Made by a program: the position numbers and the translations under genes. 64,000 bases of DNA from assembly GCA_027886175.1 (NCBI GenBank), contig JAJNNQ010000013.1, forward strand, positions 1,550,001 to 1,614,000. The letters are read 5' to 3'. The notes under the pieces are model-generated. The model had not been told where the DNA came from and did not search any database. It saw only the letters and a program-made list of their open reading frames with translations. The stretch is from Phylloscopus collybita. Its lineage: Eukaryota > Chordata > Aves > Passeriformes > Phylloscopidae. Of this stretch, positions 1 to 11,792 are shown one piece after another (position 1 is the first letter of the stretch; each line of letters opens with the position of its first letter).

Positions 1-1130
1 TCTTTATTTACTTATCTGCCCAAGTAGCTTATCTTATCTACCTTTTCTGTTCAGTGGTGTTTGCTGCTGCTCTATTTGTCTGGATTTCTTTCTTTCAACT
101 TTTCCTGGTTGTTTGGGAGTTTTATTTGCTGTTATTTCCTTATTGCATTGAATTCTCTGTGAAAACCTTCTGTTTCTTCTCACTCAGAAGGTTTCTCTTA
201 ATTTGTTGCCAACCTTTAAGAAATAGGCAAAATTATATGGAAATAATTTATCTACATTGTAAGTGTTAAAAGTTTAAGTCTCCTTGCTGCAATGTACATG
301 CTTCCTACCCTCTCATTCAATTCCTCTCTCTGCAGTGTAGCTTGAAATATTGGACTGTGGAAGTTCTTTGGGACAGGAACCATGCCCTCCTCTTTAAACT
401 GTGAGGCATCTAGCAACTGATTCAGGGCTTCTTATATCTGTTTCCTGAAAATATTCTTTAATGAATTATTATTTAGTAAAATATTTAATGTTTAATATTA
501 CTAATTTGAATTAATATTAGTAAGTAGTACTTTTGGGGAGGAAGGGGGAAGGATACACCGAAGTTCTAGGTTTGATGTCATAAGAAGTGTCTCTAAATTT
601 AGTTCTTCTGTTATTTGTTATGGATTCTCAGTATGTCTGCCCATATTGACTGAGTGTAGTACATTTGCAATACACAACACTATTGGTTGAGCTTTTTTCA
701 GAAGAACTAAGGGGGGCATCAGATCCGTAAGTTGCAACACAAAAGCAACATTTGTCAGAAATTTTTAACCTTAAAGAGAATCACACTCTTTTTATAGCCT
801 GTGGAACTTTTCATATTTTCTTTTTGAACCTGTTAGTGTAGTGTATTATGAAAAACAATCCTATATTAATACTTTGAAACAGTTTGAAATATATTGCTTT
901 TATACTTTTCGCTTTTATGTTGTCAGAATGAATAAGTGACCATATTTTTTGTACCATTTTGTGGAGTGATATTGTTGGCACCAGTTAAGTTAATGTGTAC
1001 ACTTCGAAGCCTCACTGATAATTTCTGTTGCTTGGATATTTCCTCAAGTTTGTTCCTTGAGGTCTGATGGAGGTGCCAGAGGGCACTCAGCTGTGCTGGG
1101 CTACCTGCCTGGCGAGCTGTCTGCTGTAAG

Positions 1131-1190
1131 CCACAGGTCAGTTTATAAAAGTGGGTCCTGCCACAGGTCAGTTTGTAAAAGTGGGTCCTG
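1131..1190. repeat. 30-bp direct tandem duplication
   Basis: Two adjacent 30-base units (1131-1160 and 1161-1190), each beginning CCACAGGTCAGTTT and ending GTGGGTCCTG, differ at one base (A or G after GTTT). The near identity suggests a recent duplication inside the intron. It may be length-polymorphic. Confidence 0.95.
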
Positions 1191-3429
1191 TCACCCAGAG
1201 AAGAAAGCAATGTGGTGCCTGTTGTAGGCAGAGTGCTTGTGTGCCCTGTGGTACCACTGTGTGACATCAAGGGCCTCATCAGCTCGGTAATAATCGTTAT
1301 CCTCTTGTGGTTCTGTTTCTTCAGAGAATGTGAGATGGGAGGATGGTGGAGTGCTCCCTTTTGTAGCACTGGCAGCCCAGGTTTTCACTCACTCAACACA
1401 CCAGTAGAAATCTGGCAGTCCTATTTATGCAGAATGTTCCTGTGTGTAAAGATCCATTAAGCAAAGGAAAAATCCTTTCAGTCCTGATTTATCAAATACA
1501 GAGGAAATACTAATATTTTCAGACTTTTACACTATCATACAGCACTAAGAAAAACTTGATGCTGCAAGAATATCTGTTCTTCCTCTAGTTCTCAGTACTG
1601 TCAGTGAAGGGATGAGGAGAAGCAAATTCTAATGTAAATACAGGTTTAACCATCTATTAATCTCATGCTTCTGGAGTTATTTTCTTTGAGGAGGAGTAGA
1701 ATCCTGGGGATCAGAGCTCTTATCCCCACAAATCTGTCAGTATTGAATCACTCTAGCTATGGTTTGCATTTAAGTCTGATAGATAAAAGTCTGCTATTAC
1801 CTGGAATCTGTACACTTAATGTAAGTCTCCTTGGTATAAATACTTTGTCTAAAATGGCTAATATGTTACAGACAACTGCTTCTTTCTTACCATTTTACCT
1901 GCAGCAGAATAGAGAAGTTGGAATAACCCAAACATACTATTTATTGCACTTACAGATGACTTCATCCCACAGCTTTTGTACTAGTCTATAAATATTATTA
2001 AACTTCCATGTACTTCAGTGTAAGCATCTGAACATTATAGGTGGGCAAGCTGAGAAGCAGAATGGTTGAAATAACATGCTAGAACATACAGAGTCAGCAG
2101 AAAAGCTGAAATAAAGCTCAGTAAGTCTGACTTGCAGTTTTCTGCACATTCTGTGAAACTGGAATACATTCTGGTTTTAGTATTTGCTCTTTACTGTGAT
2201 TATTTCATATTTTTTTCCAGTCACTTGTCAGGACAAGCTCAGAGGTATTTACTCTGAACAACTAGTAGGTCAAGGAAAAAATGATGGTATCATCCTTTCA
2301 GCTCTAATGGCCAGATGCTGAGTCTGAGTTTGACCAGGATTCTTTCTTCAGATAAGTAGATTTGGCACAGATTTCCCTCTAGGTCTGTTTGTGATTGTAT
2401 TTCTTTTTCCAGTACATACAATAATATAGATGCCTTAGATTATATGTCTTAGCTGAAAACATACATTTCTGTTTTACCAGTATTGCAGTAGAAGTAATTC
2501 CAAGTGAAAATTATTTCTTTAAAAATAGAATGGAAATTTTTTTGGACACTCTTCCCTTTGTGATAGATTTGAGTGGACAAGCAATATGTTAATTATGTTT
2601 GCTTTAAATGGACTATTACAAGGAAGGGAAGAAAGTACTGTCTCAAACCTAGACTGTCCAATTTTTCAGGACAAATGTTCTGTTATTTTACTGCTGAGCT
2701 TTGTGTTGCTGATCGAAGCACTATCCCAAGGCTTCTGCCAAGCACCACGTTGTTTGTGTGATAGTAGGGATTTGGTTACAGTCAGGCAAGTCTGAAAAAT
2801 GGTAAACTGACAGCAAATCTGGGATCCTGGTTGGTAAGGCAGCTTTTGTGGTCACGTGCTTTTATTTGATGTGGTTCCTTGTGTCTCTTGTGCCAAATGG
2901 TGTAATGTACTAAAGTGATGAAACTGCAAAAGAAAAAAAGTCAACTATTTACTTCAGCAACAAAGGAGAAAGAGAACAGGGAAGGAGATCAAAGCCCTTA
3001 ACATGCCTCTCAAAATAGGAAAAAAGAGCAAAAAGACGGGAATTTCTTTCCACATGCTTGAGGCTACTCTTGGATATAGCCATCATGAGTAATAAACCCT
3101 TTAAATGCTCATGTCTGTCTGCAGTGTGCTTCAGTTTCAAAATACAGCAGGTATTACAGGGAGTTAAAAAGGGTGTATCTTGGTAAAATAAAGGGCTGTA
3201 GTCTATAAAGTCTAAAGTCTACTTTCCATCACTAGTACAGAGATTTGACAATGCTTTCAACTGGCCACACTGACAGAAAAGCAGTAATTACTTTAAACCC
3301 ATATAAGAAGTCTTTCCACTCAGAGGCAAGTTTTTAAATTGCTTACATGTTCAGAGTTAGACAAATCTGTATCTCCATCAGTCACAATCATTGAACTTGT
3401 CATTTCCCTGTTTTCTGTGTGTTTTGCAG

Positions 3430-3610
3430 AAAGAATATATTGGAGTTAGAAATGTTGAGTGCAGTCAATACCATGTACCACTGTCTTTTGGTATAAAGCT
3501 GTTTAATGCTATATCACACTGTATTCAGGATAGGTATGATTTTTACAGTCCTGGACCTCCTTACCAAAATACACATTTTCTACTCTCCTTGAAAAAGACC
3601 CTCCTATCAG
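3430..3610 (+). other. Exon-like unit A inside BABAM2 intron (function unknown)
   Basis: A 181-base open stretch is preceded by a strong pyrimidine tract ending TGTGTGTTTTGCAG and followed by a near-consensus donor CAG|GTAAGG. Read from its first base it gives 60 uninterrupted codons plus one base (phase 0 to phase 1), starting KEYIGVRNVECSQYHVPL. I do not recognise the peptide. Spliced into BABAM2, whose neighbouring junction is phase 2, it would hit a stop within a few codons. It could be a poison or cryptic exon, an exon of another transcript, or chance. Confidence 0.3.
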
Positions 3611-5743
3611 GTAAGGTACCTCTTTTTAAGAGTATAGTTTTTCTGTGGTGCTTGCCTTCTTTGTGATACTTGTTCCACAGAAATGCTTAAGCAATTTTTG
3701 AAAATGGGGAATGGGAACAGGTAAAGGGGGGCACAAAACATAAACTGTATTATGTGTGCACAGGTCCTTAGCTGTAGTACCATAACCTGTGTTAGCACCT
3801 AACTCTTCTAACTGTGATGTAGGAGGTTAATCTGAAATAAATCTCATTTTTCAGAGTTAGCTCAAAAGTTTCCCAGCAATCTAGAGAAACCTGCATTTTT
3901 TTCTCTTTGGAAAAAGAAGGAATCAAAGATGAATTACAGGGAAGAGGTGGTGTGAATGAAAGAGTTTAGGGGAACTAGGTAGGCCCAAGAGTTGTAGGGA
4001 AGGGGATAGGGATAGGAGTAAGAGCATCTCTCTACATGCCTGTAAGTGTGCCTTGCTAAAGCACCCAGTCTTCTGAGCTTGAAACTTGCAAGTACCCTTC
4101 TTCTCTAATGAAGTGATGCTTTTAAGGAAGGGCAAATAGCTGGTTCTTTACCCATAAATGCTCAAGAACAAAAGTAGTCACTTCTCTAAACTTGTGAATT
4201 AATGCTAAGCCATTCCTTGAGGATGATTTCTTGAGAAAGACATTTTAATTAATTATAAGCTATCAAAAAATGTGAAAGAATTTTGCATTTTGTGTGTCAG
4301 CTTGAATAAGTAGATCCATTGAGAGACAAACAGAGCCAAGTCACTTGGAATGCACCAGTCAACAGCAGAAATGTAAACATACTCCAGCTATGCTTTCTGA
4401 ACTTGTATTTCAGCATGTCACAGAACAAAACTTCTATTAATGCAGGCTGACTGCTGCACTTGTTGAATTAAGTAGTGAGTTCCTCACAAAAAGCAATTTA
4501 ATTCACAGACCATGGATCAGAACCACGTTGTGACTGACTCTGGAAACCCAGGAGGACAGAACCTTGTTGCAAAGGAGTCTCTGCTCTGTCTGAAAATGAG
4601 ATGTATGAAGTTGGTTTGCAGAGCTGAGTAGGCTTAAAGTAAGAGCAAGCAAATAAAATTCTGAGGCCAACAGGTCTTTTTTCCAGCGTGCTTGTACAAC
4701 CTTATCTCTGAGACATGTAGATCTATCATGTATTTAATCTTCATCTGGTACTAGTCAAAATGAAATAGCATCCCCTAAGACTGTTGCTTCGTGAGTTGTT
4801 GAAATTACAGAAAATACCAGACTGTTAGAATTTCAGCCTTTAAAAAGTAGCAGTTTATTGGAAAAAAAAAAGTGTAAAAATCAAACACAATTCAATTGAT
4901 TGTACTGAAACTAGCCTTACTCTGGCAGCTGTAGGGGAGCAATTGTCTGTGCTTCCTCATCATATCTCTTGATGCTTTTTGTTTAGCATTTTTTGTTGTC
5001 TTGATAAAGTGAATGTTGGGGTTTTTTGTAAGGAGTGTATAGCACTGATACTGAGAAGGAAAGCTTGATTGCAAACAGAGGTGTTTAAGATCTATTCTCC
5101 AAGAGGCCCAGCTCTCTGGAAAGCAGATTTGACGTGCAGCAATCTTTAGCTTGTGCTGGTAAAATACTTTGCCAAATGGAATGTCCTTCACTATAAAATG
5201 TTCTTATAACACTTTGTTTGGCACTTTTGCTTGGTCTGTGAGACGCTTCAAAAAGTGGCCTTAGATATTGAGCTGCATGGCCACCTTCCCTTGCCTAATT
5301 GTCTCCATTTTTTCACCCTTTTCAGGTCCTTCTTGGCATTGTGTAAGTCTCTTCTTTCTTCAGTTGCAGGTTTATTATAAGTCAGATGAATTATTAGGGT
5401 TCTGAGGTACTGCAAATATGTTCCTTTAACATGACAGAGACATTGTAGTACAGCATAGTCAAAGCGAACTTTGAGCAATAGCTTCTTTACATGTTTAAAA
5501 ATAAAAGGTAAATATCAGTTTAATAAGGCAGAAGAATCTTAATTGCTACATGTTTATAGACAGTTTTGAGATGGTCAGAGGCAAGGTCCTGTGCAAATGC
5601 AGTATTTTATTAAAATATTTAATAAGCAGATTGTCTGACCCAGTAGAGGGAACAAAGGAGCCTGTCCACTCTTAATTTTCCCTACCCATAATTATTTCTA
5701 CAGAACATAAATTACATATTGTACAGCTTTATTCTGTTTTCAG

Positions 5744-5902
5744 AGGATAATTATACTAGAAATTCCGGCCTTCTTTCTGTGGAGGGACCTCTTTCTCAGA
5801 AACCACACCTTTTAGCAGTCTGTTTTTCACTTGAGAAGGGCTGGATTTCCATTTATGTCAACATGTTTTTACGGGATGGCTACTTGCACGAGATGGATAC
5901 AG
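5744..5902 (+). other. Exon-like unit B inside BABAM2 intron (function unknown)
   Basis: A 159-base segment is bordered by the acceptor TTTATTCTGTTTTCAG and the donor ACAG|GTAAAA. Its open frame starts after one carried-over base and ends with one spare base (phase 1 to phase 1), reading DNYTRNSGLLSVEGPLSQ and onward. Unit A (3430-3610) ends in exactly phase 1, so A and B would join in frame through a GAG codon. In BABAM2 frame, inclusion gives a TAA in the third codon. No family was recognised. Confidence 0.3.
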
Positions 5903-7310
5903 GTAAAATGGGAAACCGTAACAAATCATAGTAATTCAGTCTGGAAGATGTATTGTAAGCTGATGATATAGGAGTGAAAGCTTTTTTTTTTTTGCATGTG
6001 TAGTCTGTTAGAGATGACTCTTCATTTCATACCTGCAATTGTCACTGAGAGAGAAGCCTGTAATTCCTGTTGTAGCCATCTGAGCACCTTCGGTGGTATG
6101 TCCATGCTGCAAGGGAACTTGGACTTGGTGTAAGTGAGGCAAGGCAGGATGCAAAGTGGACAGTACCAGTTGCTCTGTGTATGAGATTGGAGGCTTTTAT
6201 GGATGTATTTCCATAGTATTTAAGGGCTTTAATACACTGGAAGTCAGGGTCCTGAAATAAGGTTCATAACCCACTTGTAACATACCAGGAGGTCAAGTCT
6301 TCTATTCTTCAGTGTTAGAGACTAATGGACCCCCTATACTTGTAATTTTGTAAGAACATGCTGTTTCAGAAATGTTCCAACTTTCTAATCATCTCATTGT
6401 CACACTTCACTGCTTTTAACCATCCAAAAGTTGCAAAATTACATTGTGTGAATAATTTTATTAAGGGGGTACAGCAAGGAAACTGAATTCTGTTTAAAAA
6501 ATCCCATTTAAGTCTTACTTCTGCTGGAAAAGTTTGTTTGTTTTTTTATGTAGCTGTGGTGTACTCAGGGCTTTTTTTTTTCATTGTTGCATATGCAAAA
6601 TCCAGACCTGCAGAACTGTTCCATGTGGTGAACAGTCTGCTAAACCCAGACTGTTTTGCCTGAGTAGCAGATTTCCATACACCTCATTATAAGTTTGGGA
6701 TTTTTTTGATTTATGTAGGCTCTGCTCCTTCAAAGGGATGTATGACTGTAGACCTTTATACCTACCAAAGTAGCTTCTTATCAAGTAATGAGGAAAATCA
6801 GAGGCCAGATCCTGTTGGAGAGTAAGAGACTTGTTTTCCAGAGAACTTTTCTTTCTAGCTAGTGTAATTTGTCATGGAAAGAGCATGTAAACAGGAGGCC
6901 ACACAAAGTAACTTAGCTCTTGAAGCTTTAATGGTGTCCAAGATGGTTCTGGATGGTTAGTGAATGACATAATTCACAGTGTGTCATGCAAATTTTGATT
7001 TGGTAAAGAACTATAAAGAAAGATTTAGGTCAGTACTGCTAGAAGGAAGTAGCATGGGCTTTACCTAGTTGTTGCCTTCTACAGCCTGATTTAAATAAAT
7101 GTTAGATGTTTCCACACCAAAGAAGCCATTATCCTGAGTAATAGTAGGTGTGCTTCAGTCTTCTGTCCTTTGATAAAGGCAAATAGTTAAGCTGCCTAAA
7201 TACATCTCTGAAGTCACCTTATTTCTGTGGATTCCTACCATTCAGATATCCAGTATATGCAGGGACAGAATTAATATCCTTTGTCATTTCCTACTGGGCA
7301 TGAACAAAAT

Positions 7311-7720
7311 CATAGAATCATAGAATACAATCATAAACCAATGTAGATTGGCAAGAAGGAGCTTATCTGGCCAAGCCACTCCTCAGAGCAGGACCAGCTC
7401 ATGGCCCTGAGGTTCAGCTGATCTTTGAGCATCTCTGAGGACAGAGCACCGCTGAGCCCCACTTCAGAGAAGCCTCTGACTCCATCATCTCTATAATTTT
7501 CCATTAGATAAGTGAAGGCATCAATATGCCTTCAACTTCCCTCCTCAGTATCCCCGCTCTGCAGTGTTCTCTGAAGAGTGAATAAATGCATTTCTTTCAG
7601 CATCCTCCTTATATCATCATGTACCTGATAATCTTTCTGACCCAGTGCCCCCTTGATTTAGTACGTTAACATCTGTGTTCTATTGGGAAGTCCAAAACTG
7701 GAGTAGATGATGTGATTGAC
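7311..7720 (-). mobile_element. CR1 LINE 3' fragment, minus strand
   Basis: The left edge carries ATCATAGAATCATAGAAT, the reverse complement of the short direct repeats that end avian CR1 elements. The next 400 bases follow the CR1 3' region in antisense with many substitutions, including segments matching the usual 'second-strand' CR1 words around 7600-7700. The right edge is uncertain. CR1 is the dominant LINE of birds, and most copies are 5'-truncated like this one. It is decayed and inactive. Confidence 0.75.
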
Positions 7721-8157
7721 ATTTGCATCTGGCCATCTATGACTCCTCAGTCCCAATTATTTTGATTTTTCTTAGCTGGTTTGACTGAAGGTGAGTTTTG
7801 GAATAACTGAGGACTTCAGGTTCTCTCCTCACCCACTGACAAGATATCTGAGCTATAGCACCCCATATCTTACTGATGAGGGCTAAGAAACAGAATTGTT
7901 CACAATGAAAAAGCAATTTCCTGAGAGAATGTTTTGCATTAGTGATACTCTTGATTTAAGTGGTTAATTTACAGTGGGTCATGGTATAACCTGTTTTTAT
8001 AGATGGTATCACTCAATACTTTTTATTATCACCACAGCATAAAATATACTTCCTTTTGGCCCTCTTAGGAAAGAGGACTGTGCAGAAATAATTTTCAAAT
8101 CCCCGGGACTGTACATGTAAATGTGCAATGTATTCTGAAATTACCTTATTTTTCTAG

Positions 8158-8257
8158 TGCGCTTGGAGGATCGTCTGCCCTTCACATCCCAGCCTTTCCT
8201 GGTGGAGGTTGTCTCATCGACTATGTACCCCAAGTATGCCAGCTGCTAACAAACAAG
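8158..8257 (+). CDS. BABAM2: BABAM2 coding exon (about residues 227-260)
   Basis: This 100-nt coding exon of BABAM2/BRE/BRCC45 begins with the third base of a split codon (expected His) and then encodes 33 residues starting [17 protein letters not shown] and ending QVCQLLTNK. These words are characteristic of the BRE family. The acceptor is TTTTTCTAG and the donor is AAG|GTGAGC. Counting back from the stop and assuming the 383-residue mammalian length, it covers about residues 227-260, the linker and start of the C-terminal half. BABAM2 holds together the BRCA1-A complex (with RAP80, ABRAXAS1, BRCC36 and MERIT40) at nuclear DNA breaks, and the mainly cytoplasmic BRISC complex. Both cut K63-linked ubiquitin through BRCC36. 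From memory the human protein has His where this one has Gln in VCQLL. The earlier exons lie outside the window. Confidence 0.95.
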
Positions 8258-10191
8258 GTGAGCCGCTGCAGACAATCAGTTTTCCTTTCCCTTATGCACT
8301 GTCCTGCATTTCCATCATTATTCTTCTGCCAGGTACTCTAAGCAAGGCATACTTAGGCTGAACTACATAGGGAATACCTTCCTGCTAAGGGCTGAGCACC
8401 TAAGCATGACATTGAGTAGAGTAACTCCTTTAGGTAAACAAAGTTTGGGGATCAGATCCTGGAGCAGATTTTTTTCTCACTGTGGCATGTTATGATTTAG
8501 GATAAAAGGTTATTGTATTGTACGACACTGCGTTGCAGTGTACTGGTTTTTTGTAAATAACAGATGTGTAGTTTGCGTATTATTGTTCTGGTTGCAAGTT
8601 CTCATGCCCCAGTCATTATTGTAGGTTTTGAGTACTTTCTGTGATTTTTCTTCTCAGATGTTTCCTCCAGATGAACTGAATCAGCAGTTTCTTTGGATGT
8701 TTGTACAGTAATAGCTACTTAAGGTTGCTGAAAAGGTTGTGTTCCAGTTAGCTTACTGTTTAAACAAAAAAGAGCGATTATAGCATTCTGAAAGTTTCCC
8801 CATTATAGAGGTGTAATTTTCAAAAGAAAGCTTAGGGGTCAACATCTATAAATTTACCTATTACAGACTTCCTATTTGTGTATTATTTTTACCTTCAATT
8901 GTCTAAATTAAGAAAATAATTTTATCTTTTAGAAAACGTTTTTCAGAATGTGTTTCCATAATTGTGTTGGAATCTATCATTAGAGTTGTTTTTGTTGTGG
9001 TTTTCTGTTAAAATTACTTTCTGTTTTTAAAATCTGCAAGTATACCAGGCTGTTTTTATCCTTTCTTAAACAAAGTCACTTAAGCAAAGTTATCGTATGT
9101 TTTCCTCTTCCCAAAATAACATTTCAGATCCTACACAAAGCCTTCAAAATAATCTTAGTGTTTTATAAAATACAATGTTTCAATTTATAAATAGAATTTA
9201 GGTTATACAAGACAGCTCTCAGCAGTGGTTGTATCAGGACTTTTTCAGTAATTTTAGGAAAGCGTTTTTGCCAGCCAAGGAATTCTAGTATTGCCATAGC
9301 CAAGAAAATACTCTTCCTGTTCTTTTCTGTGGGGGAGAAGAGGTTCCTAAAATGCTAGCTTTTGTTCTGGAAATCAAAGGAATTTACACAGGGAATCACA
9401 TACAGAACCATACCATAAGTACTTCCAAGTCACCAGTTGTAAACCAGATGTCCTTGCAGCCTGGTGACACATGCATTGTTTTTGTTATGGGTCAAACCCT
9501 GCTCACACTGCTCTCCTAAGTGATGCCATCCAAATCAACAAGAAAACATACATGGTGTGAGGAGAATTTTGCCTTAAGTCTCCAAATTTAGCATTGTTGG
9601 ATTTTGTCTGTGCCAGGATGGAAGTCTTTCAAAGCCCAGAATGCCTCAGAAACTGATGCTCGCAGTTGAGTAGGTGGCTCCCTGAGTCAGCATGAAACCA
9701 GTCAAAGAGCTTAGTGTTCAGAAGGTTTTGTTGGAGGTGCAGTCTTCAGAAAACACCCAAGATCAGTTGTGCAAGATATTTAATTTTTTCTTCTCTTTTA
9801 TAACCAGAATGTTATTTTGACACTTAGCCTACTGTCAGTTCAGATAACTGATTTGCCTATCACAGACTCAAACTTCAGTAAAGCAAGGCTGAGCATTTCT
9901 TTCTTTCAGTCTTTGTCTTGTGCAGTTAAACAGTGCTTCAATCTGTTGTGAAAGACTAAGGTTCACTCAGATGTGATTGAAGAGATTTCTTTATAAGATA
10001 TTCTGTGCACAAGATCCAGAGTTTGTTTTAAAGGCATTTTAGGATTCTTTAGGGAAATCATGCTAAATGTAGGATTCAGAACTACTACCACGTCCAACAT
10101 AAATCTTCCTTAACAAGAAATATATGACAAACTGGGCTTTTGGTTTTTTAATCTTTTTATAGCTTTGGCTTTGTTCTCTTTCTTTTTTAAG
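8258..10191 (+). other. BABAM2: BABAM2 intron, 1.9 kb
   Basis: Bounded by GTGAGC at the 5' end and a T-rich tract ending TTTTTTAAG at the 3' end, this intron lies in phase 0 between Lys (AAG) and Val (GTA). It is AT-rich. I recognise no gene, RNA or repeat inside it. Confidence 0.85.
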
Positions 10192-10262
10192 GTACAATAT
10201 GTTATTCAGGGATACCATAAGAGGAGAGAGTACATTGCAGCTTTCCTGAGTCACTTTGGAAC
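10192..10262 (+). CDS. BABAM2: BABAM2 coding exon (about residues 261-284)
   Basis: A 71-nt exon encoding 23 residues, [20 protein letters not shown] followed by HFG, plus the first two bases (AC) of a Thr codon completed in the next exon. The donor AC|GTAAGT is close to consensus. The basic helix [12 protein letters not shown] leads into the C-terminal UEV domain, which by its known fold resembles an E2 ubiquitin-conjugating enzyme without a catalytic cysteine and serves as a protein-binding platform. The residues appear unchanged from the mammalian protein as I recall it. Phase 0 at the start and phase 2 at the end fit both neighbouring exons exactly. Confidence 0.95.
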
Positions 10263-11709
10263 GTAAGTTTTCTTCCGATGCCCGTTTTTCTGTAGTGTGA
10301 GGGAAACTCATTTTCTGCATATGGTTTGTGGTTGTGTGGCTGCTGTCCACTGGATGAGATGTAATCTAGTCATTTTTCACAGAATTATGTGTACAGATTG
10401 TCTCTCTGTAGCAACGCTGGAATGTACTTCAGATTATTTCACTTCTGTGCCGGTGGCCAATCTGATTTTTCTAGAAAATAGGTGATGATGGGAAAGGGAC
10501 AGTGGGGATTTTTCTTATGCAGAAAAAATGTGTTGGTTTCTGAATAAATGACCTAAGGGGTCTTACACTAATAGGCAATGACTGAGGTGGGAAAATGAGG
10601 AAGCAGGTGTGGTTCCAAGCCTCACAAGAGCCAGAAACCACTGCTCAGTGTAAAGGCAGGACTGGGAGACCAGCTGTTCCCACCAACAACCACTGTTTGG
10701 TCTCTCAAGAGAAGAGACTCTTGGGTCATCTTGCATTCCTGCAGATGAACCAGGCATGATGACACATTAGCTTCACAAATGAATTAATCAGGGTTACCAT
10801 GGCACAGTGAAGGGTTGGCACTTTGGTTTTCTGCCTAAATTCTGACTTGAGCCAGAGTCCAAACCTTTAGCTGATCAAGGTGAGGGGTTTCTGCTTCCAA
10901 GGGGTGATGCCAGTGACATGGATATTCAAGAGCCCTTCAAATCTCAGGTCTCTCAGGTGAGGTTAGGGAAAAAAGTGGCTTCTATCATGCACTCAAATTT
11001 ATTACAATAAATGGATAACAATAACTTCAGCTGGACATATGAATGCAGTCAGTGCAAGCTTAATCTTTATCAAGATATTTCCTTTTCTTCTGAGAAAACA
11101 TTATTATAGAAATGGCCATGTGTGCCTATGACTATTGGACATCTGCTCCGTGAGCTCTGACACTGCTTCAGACTTAGAGAGTACCAGTTTCTGATGGTTG
11201 AAACTTTTAATCCATCTATCAAACAAGTATTCTATATGGAGTTTTTTGTTATGATCTCATGTTTTGTATTTTTTATACTCTTCCCAATTCTCAAATTTAA
11301 ACTCTTCTCAGCCTGCTCACTCACTACAGAAATGAAAAATAATCCTAATTTGTTAAAGGTACAGGGAATTTGTGTATCAACAGTTTTTATCAGTTTAGGA
11401 CTGCAGATACGGTGGCACGTCTCCTTTCATTCAAAAGTGTATTTTAAACTGAAAATGGCCTTTCTTTGGGAAAAAGCTCCAATACCACAGCACAATTAAG
11501 ATAATTACTAAGATTAAAAGTTTAATCTAATTTACAATTATCAAGAAAATTTTAAGTGTTAATTAAAAAAAAAAACAAATCCTGGAAGTTTCTGAACAAA
11601 CAAACAAAAGTAACAATCCCTGTATTACAAAATCTACACATTCATCATCCAATATTTGAAGGTAAAAATTGTATTCATTTTTTTGTTGTTGTTTTTTTTT
11701 TATTGATAG
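10263..11709 (+). other. BABAM2: BABAM2 intron, 1.4 kb
   Basis: A phase 2 intron from GTAAGT to a T-rich tract followed by GATAG. An open frame at 11194-11499 (101 codons, hydrophobic start) crosses it but has no recognisable domain and no splice support, so I treat it as chance. No repeat family was recognised. Confidence 0.85.
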
Positions 11710-11792
11710 TGGTGTGGTGGAATATGATGCAGAAGGATTCACAAAGCTTACTCTGTTGCTGATGTGGAAAGATTTTTGCTTCCTTGTTCACA
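11710..11792 (+). CDS. BABAM2: BABAM2 coding exon (about residues 284-312), C-terminal UEV domain
   Basis: An 83-nt exon. Its first base completes the Thr codon. It then encodes 27 residues, [20 protein letters not shown] followed by DFCFLVH, and ends with the first base (A) of an Ile codon. The donor is A|GTGAGT. The strand-rich segment [16 protein letters not shown] would form part of the beta sheet of the C-terminal UEV fold. Reading into the intron meets TAA two codons after the last full His codon, so retention would truncate the protein before the rest of the UEV domain. The exon is intact. Confidence 0.95.

Larger units (their letters stand above)
1..8157 (+). other. BABAM2: BABAM2 intron (3' part) upstream of the first visible coding exon
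   Basis: This AT-rich stretch ends at the acceptor TTTTTCTAG just before position 8158, so it is the 3' part of a BABAM2 intron whose donor lies to the left of the window. I looked for the codons that precede this exon in the protein family and did not find them, so no further BABAM2 coding exon is visible here. It holds a 30-bp tandem duplication (1131-1190), two exon-like units of unknown meaning (3430-3610 and 5744-5902) and a CR1 copy (7311-7720). The open frames of 60-150 codons show no recognisable domain. Confidence 0.8.

Noticed and set aside
923..1369. 148-codon minus-strand frame
   Set aside because: It contains the 30-bp tandem duplication as a peptide repeat and nothing recognisable, so it is a chance frame in an intron.
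1..8157. Earlier BABAM2 coding exons
   Set aside because: The residues that should precede the exon at 8158 were not found in this stretch, so they lie to the left of the window.
11194..11499. 101-codon hydrophobic frame in an intron
   Set aside because: AT-rich DNA gives Phe/Ile/Leu-rich chance frames. No splice borders or homology were recognised.
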